DNA of 64,000 bases from Ascarosepion bandense (GCA_037127315.1 JBBBDQ010000351.1:513501-577500), one strand, 5' to 3'; shown: positions 1 to 11,064, counted from the stretch's first letter. Made by a program: numbers and translations. The notes: a model not told the origin generated them from the letters alone.

Positions 1-1545
1 TACTCCACAAATGTACTTGTTTCAGTATTTTGTCCTTGTCAATTTACCTGTTTCCCTATTTTTTTCCAGTCTATATACCTCTTTCATTATTTTGTCCTGA
101 TCACTATACTCGTGGGATTCTTTTGTCCCAATCTATATCGTCATCACATTATTTTTTCCCCGATCAATGTACTCATTATTTGTAGTGCTTTGATGTTAGC
201 AACGATGGTCAGACAACTATCAATGCTCTACTATTTCTTTTCCAAGCATTATCATAGTCTTGTTTGTTCAACTGTCTCCCAATAAACATTTTATTGATAC
301 CTGTTACATCATTCATTTTTCTTGCAAATATCTTTGTCTTCCTTTTTCGTCAGATTCGTACATTTACAATGAGTATTAAATAACAAGCTTTTCTTTCTAA
401 ATATTTTAGTCAGAATATTTACTGTTTCTTCAAAATAAATTTTTTTCTTTTTTCAGTTGACAATTACTGTATTTTTCATTTTCTACCTATGCTTTCACAA
501 CAAATTGTTCTTTTTTTCATGTTCCCAGTCACTGCATTCTTCTCTGAAAATTTGTTGTTATATTTTTCATCTTCAAACATATCTGTATATGACACAGTAT
601 TTAACCATATAAAATAAGGAACATATCAAAGGCTGACAACTAGAAGTGGTTATCTTCAAGAACAGGCATCCCCACTTTTGCCACTTTCAACATATTCAAT
701 TGATTATTTATATTATTTACAGTGAGACTTGTTAGATTTAACTACCAATATTGTATAAGGGAAATTGAAGGTCAACTGATATTGGTTGTTCTCTATAAAC
801 TCAGTAGGCTCTAATTAACAGCAGGAAGTTTGTCACATCTGCAGATTAAACTGGACCCTGGAGCTCAATATAAGCACTATCAATTTCATCTGAGTAGCAT
901 TTGTGTCAGCTACAGGAAGAGCTTGTGTCAGTTTGAACAAAGAATTGCTTTTCTTAAAGTGTTTTTGAAATTCTACCCTACAAGACTAATATCTTCATCT
1001 TCGTAGTTTTAAACATATCAGATTAAATAAATTGCAAACATTATGTTTGCTTATTTTTAATAAAATCTGTTCATACTTATCGAAAATTTTTCGCGTATTG
1101 CAATCAAAAGATGTCAGAAATGATATATGTTGACATGTTATTTTCATTCATTTCTTAAGATATACAAGTACTTTCAACCTCTTTCCATGATCATCTTCAG
1201 GGCTGTGAGTTATGCTAACAAATGTAACTGGCTGCGTTGCTAAAAATTACTGTATACTTTTTCCTGCTTCAAATATAACAGTCGACAAATTGCTAGCATT
1301 CATTAGAACGTGAAAATTATTCAAAATGGAATTTTTTTATATGTTGTAATGTCATGGTCATGCGTGTTTTAAAGCATGAAAAAACTGTTCTTTTTTTGTA
1401 GTTATTTTCCCAATATTTCAACTAAATCAGAAGGCATAACAACTGAAATGTAGTGATAATAACAACAAAGATGAAAATAGCAGTTTGACTGTTCAGATTC
1501 AGATATGTCGTGATTTGTTAGTCATATTGGCACTACATATACTGC
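1..1545. other. AT-rich sequence without a recognised gene
   Basis: No reading frame with family resemblance is visible. The first 200 bases repeat a loose pattern around 'tttgtccc' and 'caatctata'. Near 1165-1200 on the minus strand there is a degenerate hammerhead-like motif (CTGAAGA at 1194-1200, GAAA at 1172-1175), so part of this stretch is probably an old Penelope-like remnant. Confidence 0.5.
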
Positions 1546-1550
1546 ATTGG

Positions 1551-1670
1551 TTTATGGCCATATCACGTTGAATACACCGGTTCTCGCTCGACCACCAAAG
1601 TTAAGCAACATTGAGCCTGGTCAGTACTTAGATGTGTGACCGCTTGTGAATACCAGGTGCTGTAAGCGTT
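1551..1670 (+). pseudogene. 5S rRNA-like sequence (pseudogene or 5S-derived SINE head)
   Basis: About 120 bases follow eukaryotic 5S rRNA end to end: the 5' helix strand with GGCCATATCACGTTGAA, the ACACCGGTTCTCG segment, the internal promoter A-box (AGTTAAGCAAC), the GTCAGTACTTAGATG segment, the C-box-like GTGTGACCGC and the closing GGTGCTGTAAGCG. Substitutions against the usual sequence (for example CATTGAGCC for the CGTCGGGCC-type loop, GCTTGTGAATACCAG for GCCTGGGAATACCGG) show it is not a functional gene. A tRNA-derived SINE follows in the same orientation after about 8 bases. It is either a 5S pseudogene next to a SINE or a genuine 5S/tRNA chimeric retroposon. Confidence 0.85.
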
Positions 1671-1678
1671 TAGTGACG

Positions 1679-1830
1679 GATGTGTGTTGTGGTGCAGTGT
1701 ATATCGACTCAGAAAGAGAAATCAGTGGGCCAAGTTCAAATTTCAGTTGAATACCCTGCATTCGCTTAAACACTGGTACCCTTCTCTCCAGTTATGGGTT
1801 AAATAACAGGGTAGGACTTTGTGGCCCTGC
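1679..1830 (+). repeat. SINE-A fragment joined to the 5S-like sequence
   Basis: This is the tRNA-derived head and the first part of the body of the commonest SINE in the window. Box A-like GGTGCAGTG and a decayed B box (AGTTCAAATTTC) are visible, followed by the body block 'ccagttatgggttaaataacagg'-type sequence in shortened form. The 3' half, including the conserved hairpin and the CTGACTG tail, is missing. Confidence 0.75.
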
Positions 1831-2111
1831 ACTTAAAAACAAATCCCAATGAATCTTGATACTCGAAAAAAAAAGTATTACTAGACACAAAACTTATATA
1901 AAAACAACAATAAAATTGTTGAAAGAAAAAATTATTACCAGCAACAAATAAATAAAATTTAGTTGGCAATAAATGACCCACCAAGGTTGATATGCCATAA
2001 AAACAAAACAACCAACCAACCAACATGTACTGCAGTAGAAGTGGTGTTTCTTTGAGCCCAACACTCGCCATGCTGGTGTGAATTCGGTTTTCCTTCTCCT
2101 ATACCTTTTCC

Positions 2112-2205
2112 TATCCAAGGCTATAGACCCAGTCTTTCTTGCTATTTTACCCATAGCTTAGGGGAGAAGAAATGGATTCATACCTTTTCCAAGGGTATTA
2201 GCACG
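2112..2205 (-). repeat. SINE-A internal fragment
   Basis: An antisense piece of the SINE-A body, from the 'aaggctatagaccc' block to the 'tttccaagggtatt' block, abuts the tail of the next SINE-A copy directly at 2206. The next copy probably inserted into or beside it. Confidence 0.65.
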
Positions 2206-2545
2206 TCAGTCAGTTAAGGGCCATATGTGATACATGCTTTGAGCGATCATGTCTCAAATAAGACATGACTGGGCTGAAGATTATCTCGCAGTAGGTTGCT
2301 ATTGCTTTCTGTGGTAGACTGGTTGCCAGCCAAGGTTAGAGAACCCAATTTGTCCTGCTATTTAACCCATAACTGGAGGGAAGTGATGGATTAATACCTT
2401 TCCCAAGGGTTTTTGCGCATACTTGAATGCACGGAATTCAACTGGAATTTGAACATAGCACTTAAAGGAATGTAATGAATCCGACTGGAATTCAAACTCG
2501 GATCTTCGATTCCACAATCCGAGTCAAAATCCATGACTCCACCAT
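2206..2545 (-). repeat. SINE-A, near full length
   Basis: On the minus strand it runs from a tRNA-like head to the tail complementary to 'cagtcagttaag'. The body blocks CAACCAGTCTACCACAG and CCATAACTGG (as complements) are present. Near the head, the segment complementary to 'aattcaactggaattt' is present twice, an internal duplication of about 45 bases that the other copies lack. Confidence 0.8.
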
Positions 2546-2867
2546 GTTTTCGCAGTTTGATTGTAAATAATATTGATTCCTCATCTCCAAGATTAAAATA
2601 TATTCTATTGCTGTTTTTGTGGGTTGGTTAATAAAGAATCACCTGTACCTCTGTAAAAATAACAAGTGCTTGTATACAAATTTTAGTATTTAACCTAATG
2701 TAAATATTTTTATTTTATTTTTATATTTTTTATTTGGTTCCTCTAATAAAGATTATTATTTATTCTTTAAAATTTGGAGATTTTATTTTGGTTCAAAGAA
2801 AAAATAATATATCTTATATGTTTATAAGTCTGCCATTTGTTCATGCCTTCTGTGATATATTTAGTGA

Positions 2868-3190
2868 TTCTTGATAAAATCCAAAGAAGAATTTGCAATG
2901 TTATTGGTCCTGGTCTGGCATCTTGGCTTCAGTCCCTTTTTTGGCACTGTAATGTAGCTGACCTGTCCTTTTTCTAGAAATATTTTCCCCTTTGGTACCA
3001 AAATTTTATGAATTTAAGTGTACTACTAGATTTGGTGGCAAGGTCTCATTATTTTACCGTTGGAATGGTTTGACAGAACCATAAGTTCTATGCTAATAGT
3101 TTCCTCTCTCCCACTTTTTACTTGTGGATCCTTTTTCTGGTTTCTTGCTTTACAGTCAACTTTGATCTTAAAAAATTTCAATTTCAATCT
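2868..3190 (+). pseudogene. LINE reverse transcriptase C-terminal fragment (divergent)
   Basis: The plus strand encodes a decayed peptide of the type ILDKIQRRICNVIGPGLASW followed by a KYF-type segment, matching the C-terminal region of the main LINE (compare 40.4-40.7 and 52.6-53.0 kb on the minus strand). An in-frame stop precedes KYF and the later part drifts. The 3' UTR signature of the family is not recognisable, so this is an old or separate subfamily. Confidence 0.6.
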
Positions 3191-3576
3191 TTATATTGTG
3201 TCTTCCTAATTTCTGTTTTTTAATTGTTTTTCTCACCTTAATAATGTTTTCTTTCTTCATATTTTCTCATGCTTGACATTCCAATGTATCTTAGTGGCTT
3301 TATTGTGTTGTATACCTACCAGTATACAGGAATGAGATATTCTTATTCTCTTATCTACGTGGACGCTATTGGAGTAGAGGTGAGCAGAGTAATTATACTG
3401 ACTAGCAGTTACTAGCAGAGTATCTACTTAACACAGTGTACGAGTCTTGTATTTGTGATATGCTATTATTCCCAATCTCTGTTTCGGTGATTACTCATGC
3501 AGTAACCTTTCAGAAATACAGCACCTTGCTTGGGGTGAAATGCTTAAAAAATATATATCATATGCACCACTGGTCT

Positions 3577-3866
3577 GTCTGTTAGTTAAGTGCCGTACAT
3601 GATTCCCACTTGGGCAATCATGTCTCAAGTGAGACATGACTGACTGGGCAGAAAATTTTTTCCACAGTAGATTGCCATTACTTTCTGCGGTAGACTGGTT
3701 GCCAACTGAGGCTATTTAACCCATAGCTGGAGGGAGAAGTGATGTATTAATACTTTTTCCAAGGATATTCACACTTAAGTGAATGCAACGAATTCAACTA
3801 GAATTTAAACTTGCCTTTCCAATTTTGTCATTCTGAGATTATATCCATTGCACCACAATGCACATA
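3577..3866 (-). repeat. SINE-A, near full length
   Basis: The copy keeps the tail, the conserved hairpin (loop 'aagt' here) and the head with a decayed B box. A deletion removes about 25 bases after 'caactgaggctat'. Confidence 0.8.
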
Positions 3867-4445
3867 TATAAATAAAATTAAATTTTTGTGCCAATGGAAT
3901 TAAGCAGAAAACTTTTGAATATGGAACTGTATAAAGTGTATTCTTGAAAGATTTAAGATACCTGCATGTCTCACTGCTTAAAAATACTTGTAGAAACATC
4001 ACCTGCAAGCCAATTTGTAGTTGCTTGATTTGTTCCACTTATGCTTCTTTCGGAAATTCAATAAACTGTCTAACATGATTCTTATAAAGAAATTGTATTG
4101 CATCCCAGAGAGAGTCATACAATAGTGCAGGTTGATTTTTTCCATCTTTAGAAATATTGCACTCAGATTGACAACTAGTATTTAATGTGATAAGCATTGA
4201 TCTCAAATTTTATATTTGTAGCTTTTACCAATTTTTGAGCATTTAGCTTTAAAGATCATCTAAAAACATACAGAAATACCTAATTTTCTGCAGTTTTTTT
4301 TTTTTGCTGACAAACTTCAAAATTTTAGTATTTCAAGAATAAATCTAAAGTTGATATTTTTTGCATTGAATTGAAAATGTAATCAAAACAGAGTTTTAAT
4401 TATTAGTCATCACAAGCAAAATATGCAGTTTTTTTACTGTATTCA

Positions 4446-4748
4446 ATCAGTCAGTTAAGTGTCATACGTGAAACATGCTTGGGTGATCATGTCTCTTTCG
4501 AGACCTGACTGACTGGGCAGAAGATTATCTCGCAGTAGGTTGCCATTACTTTCTGTGGCAGGCTGGTTGCAAGGCTATAGAACCCAATCTGTCCTGTTAT
4601 TTAACCCCTAACTGGAAGGAAGAGACGTACTAATACCTTTCCCAAGGGTATTTGCGCGTAAGTGAATGCAATGAATTCAACTGGAATTCGAACTCGGCTT
4701 CCCCATTTCTCGTTCTGAGCCAATATCCACTGCACCACAACGCACATC
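4446..4748 (-). repeat. SINE-A, full length
   Basis: A well preserved antisense copy. On the minus strand the head has box A TGGTGCAGTGG and B box GTTCGAATTCC, which fit the Pol III internal promoter consensus. The tail carries the hairpin, though one arm has a mismatch (GAGACCTG). The tail ends in the GACTGACTGAT-type sequence shared by other copies. Confidence 0.85.
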
Positions 4749-5509
4749 CTAGGTAAAAAAAAAACATGTAAAAAGACTGTAAAAGATTACAAAAAATTCT
4801 ACTCAATGAATAAGATTAGTTAAGGGTTAAATAATTAATAAAAACAAAAAACAGATAAAAATGTATATAAAGCCATAATACTGCTGGGCACAAATTATAA
4901 GAGAAAATGATTTAAATTTGTATTGTTTATTAAAAATCGCACTAAAACTACTACACTATATAATATTACATGATAATCTAGCTAAATTGTTCAGTATAAT
5001 TTCCCTTTGAAGTAAATGAAGGTCTTATTTGATGGCACAATGAATTTGTAATAATGTGCTTGTACCATGCATCTTGTTCATATACAGTAAATGATAAATT
5101 TGATAAGGATGTGCTATAAAGATTTCACTGATGACTGTAATGAAATTTCAATGCTACAATTTTGAACCTAAACTTAATTTTTAAACTTGTTTCTACTCAA
5201 AAAATGATAACTATATGTAAAAAATATTTTTTTTATCTTTATTTATCATGTCAAACTCCAACTCTCAAGATGAGTGCAATACCACAGTTCTAACTTTGAC
5301 TTGTCCTAGTGTGCAATGACAACTATTTATTAAATTTCTACTTCGTATATTGGGTGACAATTTATGATTAGTGTTTGCCTCATTGCTCTTGTACTTTTGC
5401 ATGTCTCAGATTATAGATATAGCTCAATTGTCAGTGAGCTACTTGATATCTCCATGGTACGTATTATTCCAGTTGTCAGGATAATTAAACTTCAGATGAT
5501 AAGTTCAAA
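4749..5509. other. AT-rich sequence without a recognised gene
   Basis: About 760 bases with no family-like reading frame and no repeat that I can pair with another copy in the window. Confidence 0.4.
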
Positions 5510-5811
5510 TCTAAACTTATTTATAAATGGAACTTTGTCTGTGAGTGTGTGTGTGTGTGTATCCATTACCTATAGACTCCGAAACGACTGAACCGATTTT
5601 CTTGAAAATTTACACAGTTGTACTATAAGTGTCTGCGAGTGTTCTTAGCCAGGTTTTGTGTTGAGGTACCCCCAATAAATATTGAAAAAATCAGGTTATA
5701 GAAGGAGTGGTCCGATTTTAATCACGTTTGATACACTCATAGACAAAGACATAAGAAATGATATTCAGAAGTTTCAAGGTTGCAGTTCTAACAATAGTGC
5801 AGAAAATTGAT

Positions 5812-5844
<33 letters not shown>

Positions 5845-6229
5845 CAAGATGTTTCAGTGTGTGTCTGTTTATCTGCCTGTATGTGTGTATTTTTTTCAGC
5901 CCTTTTATTTTAATTTTTGCTTCAGGTTTGGCTCTAAGTAAGTATAAATGTAGTTCTTAGTCTCAGCCATGATACCATTTACTCAGAGAACTTATTTAGC
6001 CTTCAAAATTCAGTTTACGACGAAAAAAACTTATTTGATATCAATAACAGGAAATCAAAATTTGACTTACATCCATTAATTTTTCTTTCAGTCTATGGTT
6101 TCACTTTAACTGGAAACAACTATTGCTTTTTAGTCTTTCATACCAACATCCAAAGGGTCTGAGCTCCAGAACCATGGCTTAGTTTTAAAGCTTTCATTAC
6201 ACCCGAGCAACGCCAGGCTATACTGCTAG
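5510..6229 (+). mobile_element. Non-autonomous Helitron-like element, copy 1
   Basis: Starts with TC (preceded by A) and ends with CTAG followed by T. A short hairpin around ACCCGAGCAACGCC lies about 12 bases before the end. These are the hallmarks of Helitron/Helentron termini. The element is about 720 bp, has GT- and TA-microsatellites inside, and shares more than 85% of its sequence by eye with the copies at 23336-24061 and 55735-56432. It contains the segment 'ctgaaccgattttcttgaaa', typical of microsatellite-bearing Helitron-associated elements in molluscs. No coding capacity is seen. Confidence 0.75.
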
Positions 6230-6235
6230 TTCATA

Positions 6236-6340
6236 ATATTTCAGCTGTTGTATGCTCTAACCTTCTTCAGGGGGTTGGAATTTTGAACCAAACCCTTTAT
6301 TTTGATCACTGAAAGAGTTTATTCTCATTTCATTTCTTCC
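6236..6340 (-). repeat. SINE-b 3' fragment with hammerhead-like motif
   Basis: The minus strand carries CTGAAGA, a decayed stem II (AACCTTCTTCAG on the plus strand) and the body block matching 'aaccaaaccctttattttgatcac'. It lies immediately after the Helitron-like element. The tRNA-like head is missing. Confidence 0.65.
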
Positions 6341-6770
6341 CATTGAAGACTGTGCATCCGAGGTCTCCTCTTGGGTTAAAGCTGGCATCAATGCTTTCAT
6401 CTCAGCCAGGAAATTATGACTTAAACTCCATTCATTCCTCTGGTTCTCCCCAGCTAGCTTGGCTGTTATTAATCACTTCTGACTTTTTCAAAGCCATGAG
6501 TCTGACCATAATAGGTGCTTTTTGCCTCTGCTCGTAATGAGTGCAAGAAAACTCTAAATGATGCTAAGTTGTTGTTTGCTGCCAGAATGAAACAGCATAT
6601 AGCATTCCACAAGTTTAACTCCAAAGATGACTGGTGGATTTGTAAAATTGTGTTAAACAACATCAAGCCTTCAATCTCTGTTTTAATCAATAAATTTGAG
6701 GTTCTCACATCTTCAGCAGACAAGGTTGAGTGCTTAGCATGCAAATTCTCTACTAACTAAACATTTGGTT
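6341..6770 (+). pseudogene. LINE reverse transcriptase fragment (region before the RT core)
   Basis: The plus strand from about 6527 encodes a clean stretch containing ARNECKKTLNDAKL, KDDWWICKIVLN and EVLTSSADKVE. This resembles the linker between endonuclease and reverse transcriptase in Jockey/CR1-type LINEs, which has the pattern ARN-CK-LNDAK...DFW...VL...SS-DKAE. The upstream part is out of frame. It probably belongs to the same family as the LINE 3' ends elsewhere, but no overlapping segment allows proof. Confidence 0.55.
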
Positions 6771-7365
6771 CATCTGGTGTATCTATTACTACCATGGAAT
6801 CAGCAATATAAATTAGAGACTCAGCAACCATGCTCTCAGCTTATAAAGAAAAGGCTGATTGGTCTCAATATAAATGGTCTCAAAAATTCTTCCATATTAA
6901 TCTGAATGTGCTTTGCTGATTATGGGGAAAAATCTCTAGATTTTAGCTGGCATGTGGTGGTCAATCTTCATCCCCAACCTCTGATTAGTTCTGCCAGTAT
7001 ATTCAGCATCAAACATTTTAATTATAGATAAGTGAACTAACATGATTGGCAGAAAGGGCAGAACATGGAGGATAATACAGCAAAACTTTTATTATATTAT
7101 TTACAATTAAAATTATTTAATTTCTAATTTTATTTATGAATAATGTAATTAAAATAATAAATAATGGTGAGTATCCAAATTATGTTAAATAACAAAAGTA
7201 GTGTTTATTGACCTTAAAAAAAAGAATAATGGTTGAAATTAAGAAATATTAATATTTATTGACTTACAAAGAAGATTAATGTTTTAAATTAAATATTAAA
7301 TGAAACTAAATGCATGGATCTTAAAAAAGAAAAAATAAGTTACAGGAAGTTAAAAAGTGTATATA
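6771..7365. other. AT-rich sequence without a recognised gene
   Basis: Decayed sequence, possibly the continuation of the LINE fragment at 6.3-6.8 kb. No motif is convincing. Confidence 0.35.
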
Positions 7366-9014
7366 TACAGAAGTGAGCATAAAGATAAGAACGATGTTAA
7401 AAAAAGTTTAAATGTGAAATAACTTTTTATTTTAAAGCTTCATAGAACATTTTATCAAGAAAAAATAAGTAAAGAAAAGTAAATTATATAAGTCCAAAAT
7501 ATAATGCTCAGTAAAATTATTTTGATAAAGTTATAAGAATAATTATATAATATTCGAAAAAAATAGATGATCAAAAACATCAGAACGATTAACAAAACCA
7601 TACTATTATAATGGATACATTATATCCAAATGAAAATAGCGTTCACAATTCATTAGTACTTGATGTGAAAAACCTTTACTTTCAATAACAGCTTGACATC
7701 TTTTGCTACATGAGCGAATTAATGTCTTGCATTCATTAACAGATATTTACTCACATTCTCATTTCAAATTAGTTCATAGTTCTTTGGCGTTTGTTGGATT
7801 CTTTTCCTTAGCTCTTTTATTTAGTCACTTCCAAACATTCTCAATAGGATTCATGTTTGGGCTTTGAGCAGGCCTCTTCATAACAGTAACATACTCCTCA
7901 GAAAGAAATGTCTTAACAGACTTTGCTGTTTGACATGACACATCATCATACATAAATATAGCTGGTTGATTAATTGCAGTTCTGAAATTAGGTTCAACAT
8001 ATTTCTTCAATATCTCTTTGTATACAGTTGTGTTAATTTTACCGTGTAGCCTAACAAAAGGTCCCGTACCAGCAGCTGAAATCATGCCAAACACCATCAC
8101 ACTTCCTTCTTCAAATTTTATGCTACTTTTAGTGCCCTGAGGCAAACATTGTTTCTTAGGACTGTGTCGAATGAACTTTGTCTCTTCACAACCAAACAGG
8201 TTAAACTTTGACTCATCACTGAAATGAACACAATCTCACCGTTCTTCTGTTGATATAAGGTGTTCAGTGGCAAATTTAAATTGGCTCATTTGATTCTTTT
8301 TAGAAATGTGAGACTTTGTAGAGGCTACTTGACTGTTCAGATTTATTTCATTAAGTTTTCTGGAAATAGTGTGCCATGATATTTTAATAACAAGGTTAGC
8401 ATTAGCTCTTTTTTTAATTTTTACCAATGCATCTGTCTTTCCTTGCAGTAGTTTTCCAAGGCCTGCCAGGTGGTTTCTTTCCTAGGCCTGCCAGGTGGTT
8501 TCTTGGCTTCACATGACCAAGTTTCCTCAAGTTTTCTTAAAATTCTATGAATAACACTTTTAGATTTCCCCACACACTTTTGAAATATCCCCAATCGAAA
8601 GCTTATCTTCATTACGTAACTTGACTATCAGTTTTCTAAGGTCCAATGACGTCACAGATTTTTTCACCATGTTTACAATGCAAGAGCCAGTAAAAAGCCG
8701 GTGTAATTTAGTAAAATACCGGATTTTATATACTTACCCTAAAAAAAATTTCAATAATGCAAAATAATTATTAAATTTTATGGATTTATTTAATCGTTCT
8801 GATGTTTTTGATCATCTATTTTTTTCAAATGTCACATAATTATTCTTATAACTTTATCAAAATAAGTTTATTGAACTTTATATTTTGGAATTATATAATT
8901 TACTTTTATATCCTTTTTTTCCTTGATAAAATGTTCTTTGAAGCTTTAAAATAAAAAGTGATTTCATATTTAGACTTTTTCTTAACATTGTTCTGATCTT
9001 TATGCTCACTACTA
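7366..9014 (-). mobile_element. Tc1-like DNA transposon, near complete, inactive
   Basis: About 1.65 kb long, bounded by TA at both ends. The terminal inverted repeats are about 230 bp (7368-7594 and about 8786-9012). Each carries two direct repeats of the type 'AACATCAGAACGAT', one at the outer end and one at the inner end: the IR/DR arrangement known from Minos and Sleeping Beauty-like elements. Size, TA duplication and transposase all fit the Tc1 family. Confidence 0.9.
7670..8670 (-). pseudogene. Tc1-like transposase, decayed (DD34E type)
   Basis: The start MVKKSVTSLDLRKL is at 8670 on the minus strand. It is followed by a helix-turn-helix (KSKSVIHRILRKL), a GRPRK AT-hook-like motif, the first catalytic Asp in SDESKFNLFG, GSVMVFG, the second Asp in MYDDVSCQTAK, and Glu in NMNPIENVW. 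The usual HT or HTA after the second Asp has become CQTA. Stops and frameshifts occur near 8430-8460, where 'cctgccaggtggtttct' is duplicated, and after ENVWK at 7825. The remnant of the C-terminus (LNKRAKEKNPTNAKEL) runs to about 7670. It should be about 340 residues when intact. It lies between the two terminal inverted repeats. Confidence 0.9.
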
Positions 9015-9595
9015 TATATTTTGGGGACAGCCTGCTGAATAAAAACTCTGATTATCTTCTGACCTCTGACCATTCATCAAAAACCGTTTGAGGCTCTTCA
9101 TGGGATTTCTTCTTATTGTTTTGAGTAGCAAGGCTGACTTAATGGATAGCTGTTAAGTCAGCCCTGCTCTTAACTTCAGTGAGCTGGACTGGTTTAACAG
9201 CTGAGGTAGTTTGTATTTAATTAACACTTATCTCCTTCACAAAGTCATAAACAATAAGTCTGGTTGGAAATGACTCCTGGCTGCTATTACCATGCTTGCC
9301 AAATGTTATTTATTTGGTAAGACATCTTATTATTTCCACGGACATGCAATGGAGCATCTGGTTGTGGATAAATTGTCGTCAATTTTCAAACAATTGTGAA
9401 ATAATGATTGATATAAACAAAAAAAGTAATTTTTTCTCTTTTTTTATTATCAAAAGAGTAAACACTCCATAAAAATTGGCTATTAAAAAAAGATTCTGGA
9501 TTGTTAAAAGAGAGCCTTATTTAAATAAATAAGTTAAATCTCAGAAGACAATCTTTAGGTTGTAAAAATAGCTTAAGAAAATTATAACAGCCATA
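9015..9595. other. No recognised gene
   Basis: AT-rich sequence with a short inverted repeat around 9138-9166 (AGGCTGACTTAA... GTTAAGTCAGCCCTG), a possible stem-loop. Nothing else could be paired. Confidence 0.35.
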
Positions 9596-9938
9596 TGTTG
9601 TACAAACAGCTTTTATTCTTTTTCTTTCTCTTTCTTCTTTCATTTTATCCTTCTTTTTTTCCTTTTTCTTTCTTTCTTCTTTATTTTTCTCTTCTTTTCC
9701 TTTCTTTCTTTTTTCCTTTCTTTTCCTTTCTTATTCTTCTTTTTCTTCTTCTTCTGTTTTATCTTTTTCCTTCTTCTTTCTTCTTTTCCTTTCTTTTTTT
9801 CTTATTTCTTTTTCTCCTTTTTCATTTTCTTTCTTCTTCTTCTCCTTTCTTCTTCTTTCTTCTTCTCCTTCTCTTTTTCTCCTTCTTCTTCTTATCTTCT
9901 TTTTCCATCTTCTTTCTACTTCTTCTTCTTCTTCTAAG
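9596..9938. repeat. Polypyrimidine tract (TTC/TTTC/CTT)n
   Basis: About 340 bases are almost purely C and T on the plus strand, built from TTC, TTTC and CTTTT units, with only scattered A or G. It leaves an open frame full of Leu, Phe and Ser with no coding meaning. Long homopurine-homopyrimidine tracts can form intramolecular triplex DNA. Confidence 0.9.
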
Positions 9939-10211
9939 GACTATAAGTTATTGAACTGTCTTCTCTTTCCAAGAATTTTGAATTATTGTCTGTTGTTTGT
10001 CTGTATTTTTGCATTTGAACTTAAAAATTGCATCAATGTGAATCTTTGGCTGTAGAGAGTAGAAATCTGTTGCGGGCTTCAAAACTCTTTATATGAGGTG
10101 TGGAGACATTTTATAGTAAATATTTTATGCGCTCCTAAAACAATTGTCCCCAAAATAATAATGGTAGTCTCATGTGAGTCTGGGTAAAAATAAATAGCAC
10201 AAAACATGGAC

Positions 10212-10310
10212 ATATGTCTATATTTCTGAGATGAGACATTGTATCTCCTTTTTATTATTTATATCATTCAGACTGTTGTCTTCATCTATATTTCCATATT
10301 CACAATAGCA
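10212..10310 (-). repeat. SINE-b 3' terminal fragment
   Basis: The minus strand carries the 3' block complementary to 'tcagactgttgtcttcatct' and ends at 'tctatatttctgagatgag', the outer end shared with the copies at 18752 and 40783. An 11-bp direct repeat, ACAAAACATGG, lies just outside (10201-10211) and again at about 11095-11105. Confidence 0.65.
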
Positions 10311-10338
10311 CATGGAATTAGAACAAGCTACCGCTGTG

Positions 10339-10645
10339 GATGTGCATTTTGGTGCAGTGGATATCCACCCAGAAAGAGAAATCAAGGAACCGAGTTTGAA
10401 TTCCAGTTGAATTTCCTGCATTTGTTTATGCACAAATAACCTTGGGAAAGGTATTAATCCGTTATTTTTCTCCAATTATAGGTTAAATAACAGGACAGAT
10501 TAGGGTTCTATAACCTTGGTTGGTAACCAGTCCACCACAGAAAGTAATGGCCACCTACTGTGGATAATCTTCTGCCTAGTCAGTTATATCTCTTTCAAGA
10601 CGTGATTGCCCAAGTATGTATCACGTATGGCACTTAATTGACTGA
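10339..10645 (+). repeat. SINE-A, full length
   Basis: Head to tail on the plus strand: box A TTGGTGCAGTGG, B box AGTTTGAATTCC, the central GTTGGTAACCAGTCCACCAC block, the decayed hairpin (CTCTTTCAAGACG) and the tail 'aattgactga'. It sits between two SINE-b pieces. Confidence 0.85.
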
Positions 10646-10654
10646 ATGACCTCG

Positions 10655-10737
10655 ATGGACAAAATGAAGGTTTCGGTTAGAAATTACAACATATAGCATC
10701 TGAAGAAGGCCAGAGTCTCTAACAAACGAAATGTTGT
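10655..10737 (+). repeat. SINE-b body with hammerhead-like motif, split by a LINE
   Basis: CTGAAGA at 10700-10706 and GAAA at 10728-10731 flank a decayed stem II. The SINE-b sequence stops at 'gttgtgaa', where the LINE poly-T begins, and resumes at 11065 with 'tcaataaagatgaggaca'. The LINE therefore inserted within this copy. Confidence 0.75.
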
Positions 10738-11064
10738 GAATTTTTTTTTTTTTTTTTTAATCATTTCACCCCGAGCAAGGCGGAAACGCCTCTGATGTGC
10801 AGGGGGTTACATAAATGTAAAAAGATTAATTAGAAAAGAGTGAGGAGTACAAACTAGTTAGGAAGGAACAACAGAAAGCTGAGAAAGCAGGTGCGATGGC
10901 AGATACATAGGTGGAGAGAAAGGGAAGGTTATACAGGGGAGGGGAGAGAGCTAGAGTCCAGTGGTTAGTAGATGAGTATTGACTTTGCATTTAAATTTCT
11001 GGAGGTTGTAGCCGTCAGGAAAGCAAGAATACGGGAGCGAGTTCCACAGGCGGTCAATAAAGAT
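10738..11064 (-). mobile_element. LINE 3' end (main family), inserted in SINE-b
   Basis: On the minus strand: a C-terminal coding remnant around FPDGYNLQKFKCKVNTHLL, then a 3' UTR, then the family end signature (GTAACCCCCTGCACATCAG, then CCTTGCTCGGGGTGAAATGA) and a poly-A (poly-T on the plus strand at 10739-10758). It is 5'-truncated at about 11064, typical of target-primed reverse transcription. Confidence 0.85.

Noticed and set aside
5126..5145. CTGATGA followed by GAAA on the plus strand
   Set aside because: The seven bases between cannot form stem II.
9595..9954. 119-codon Leu/Phe-rich frame resembling a membrane protein
   Set aside because: It is translation of a polypyrimidine tract, with no variation typical of coding sequence.
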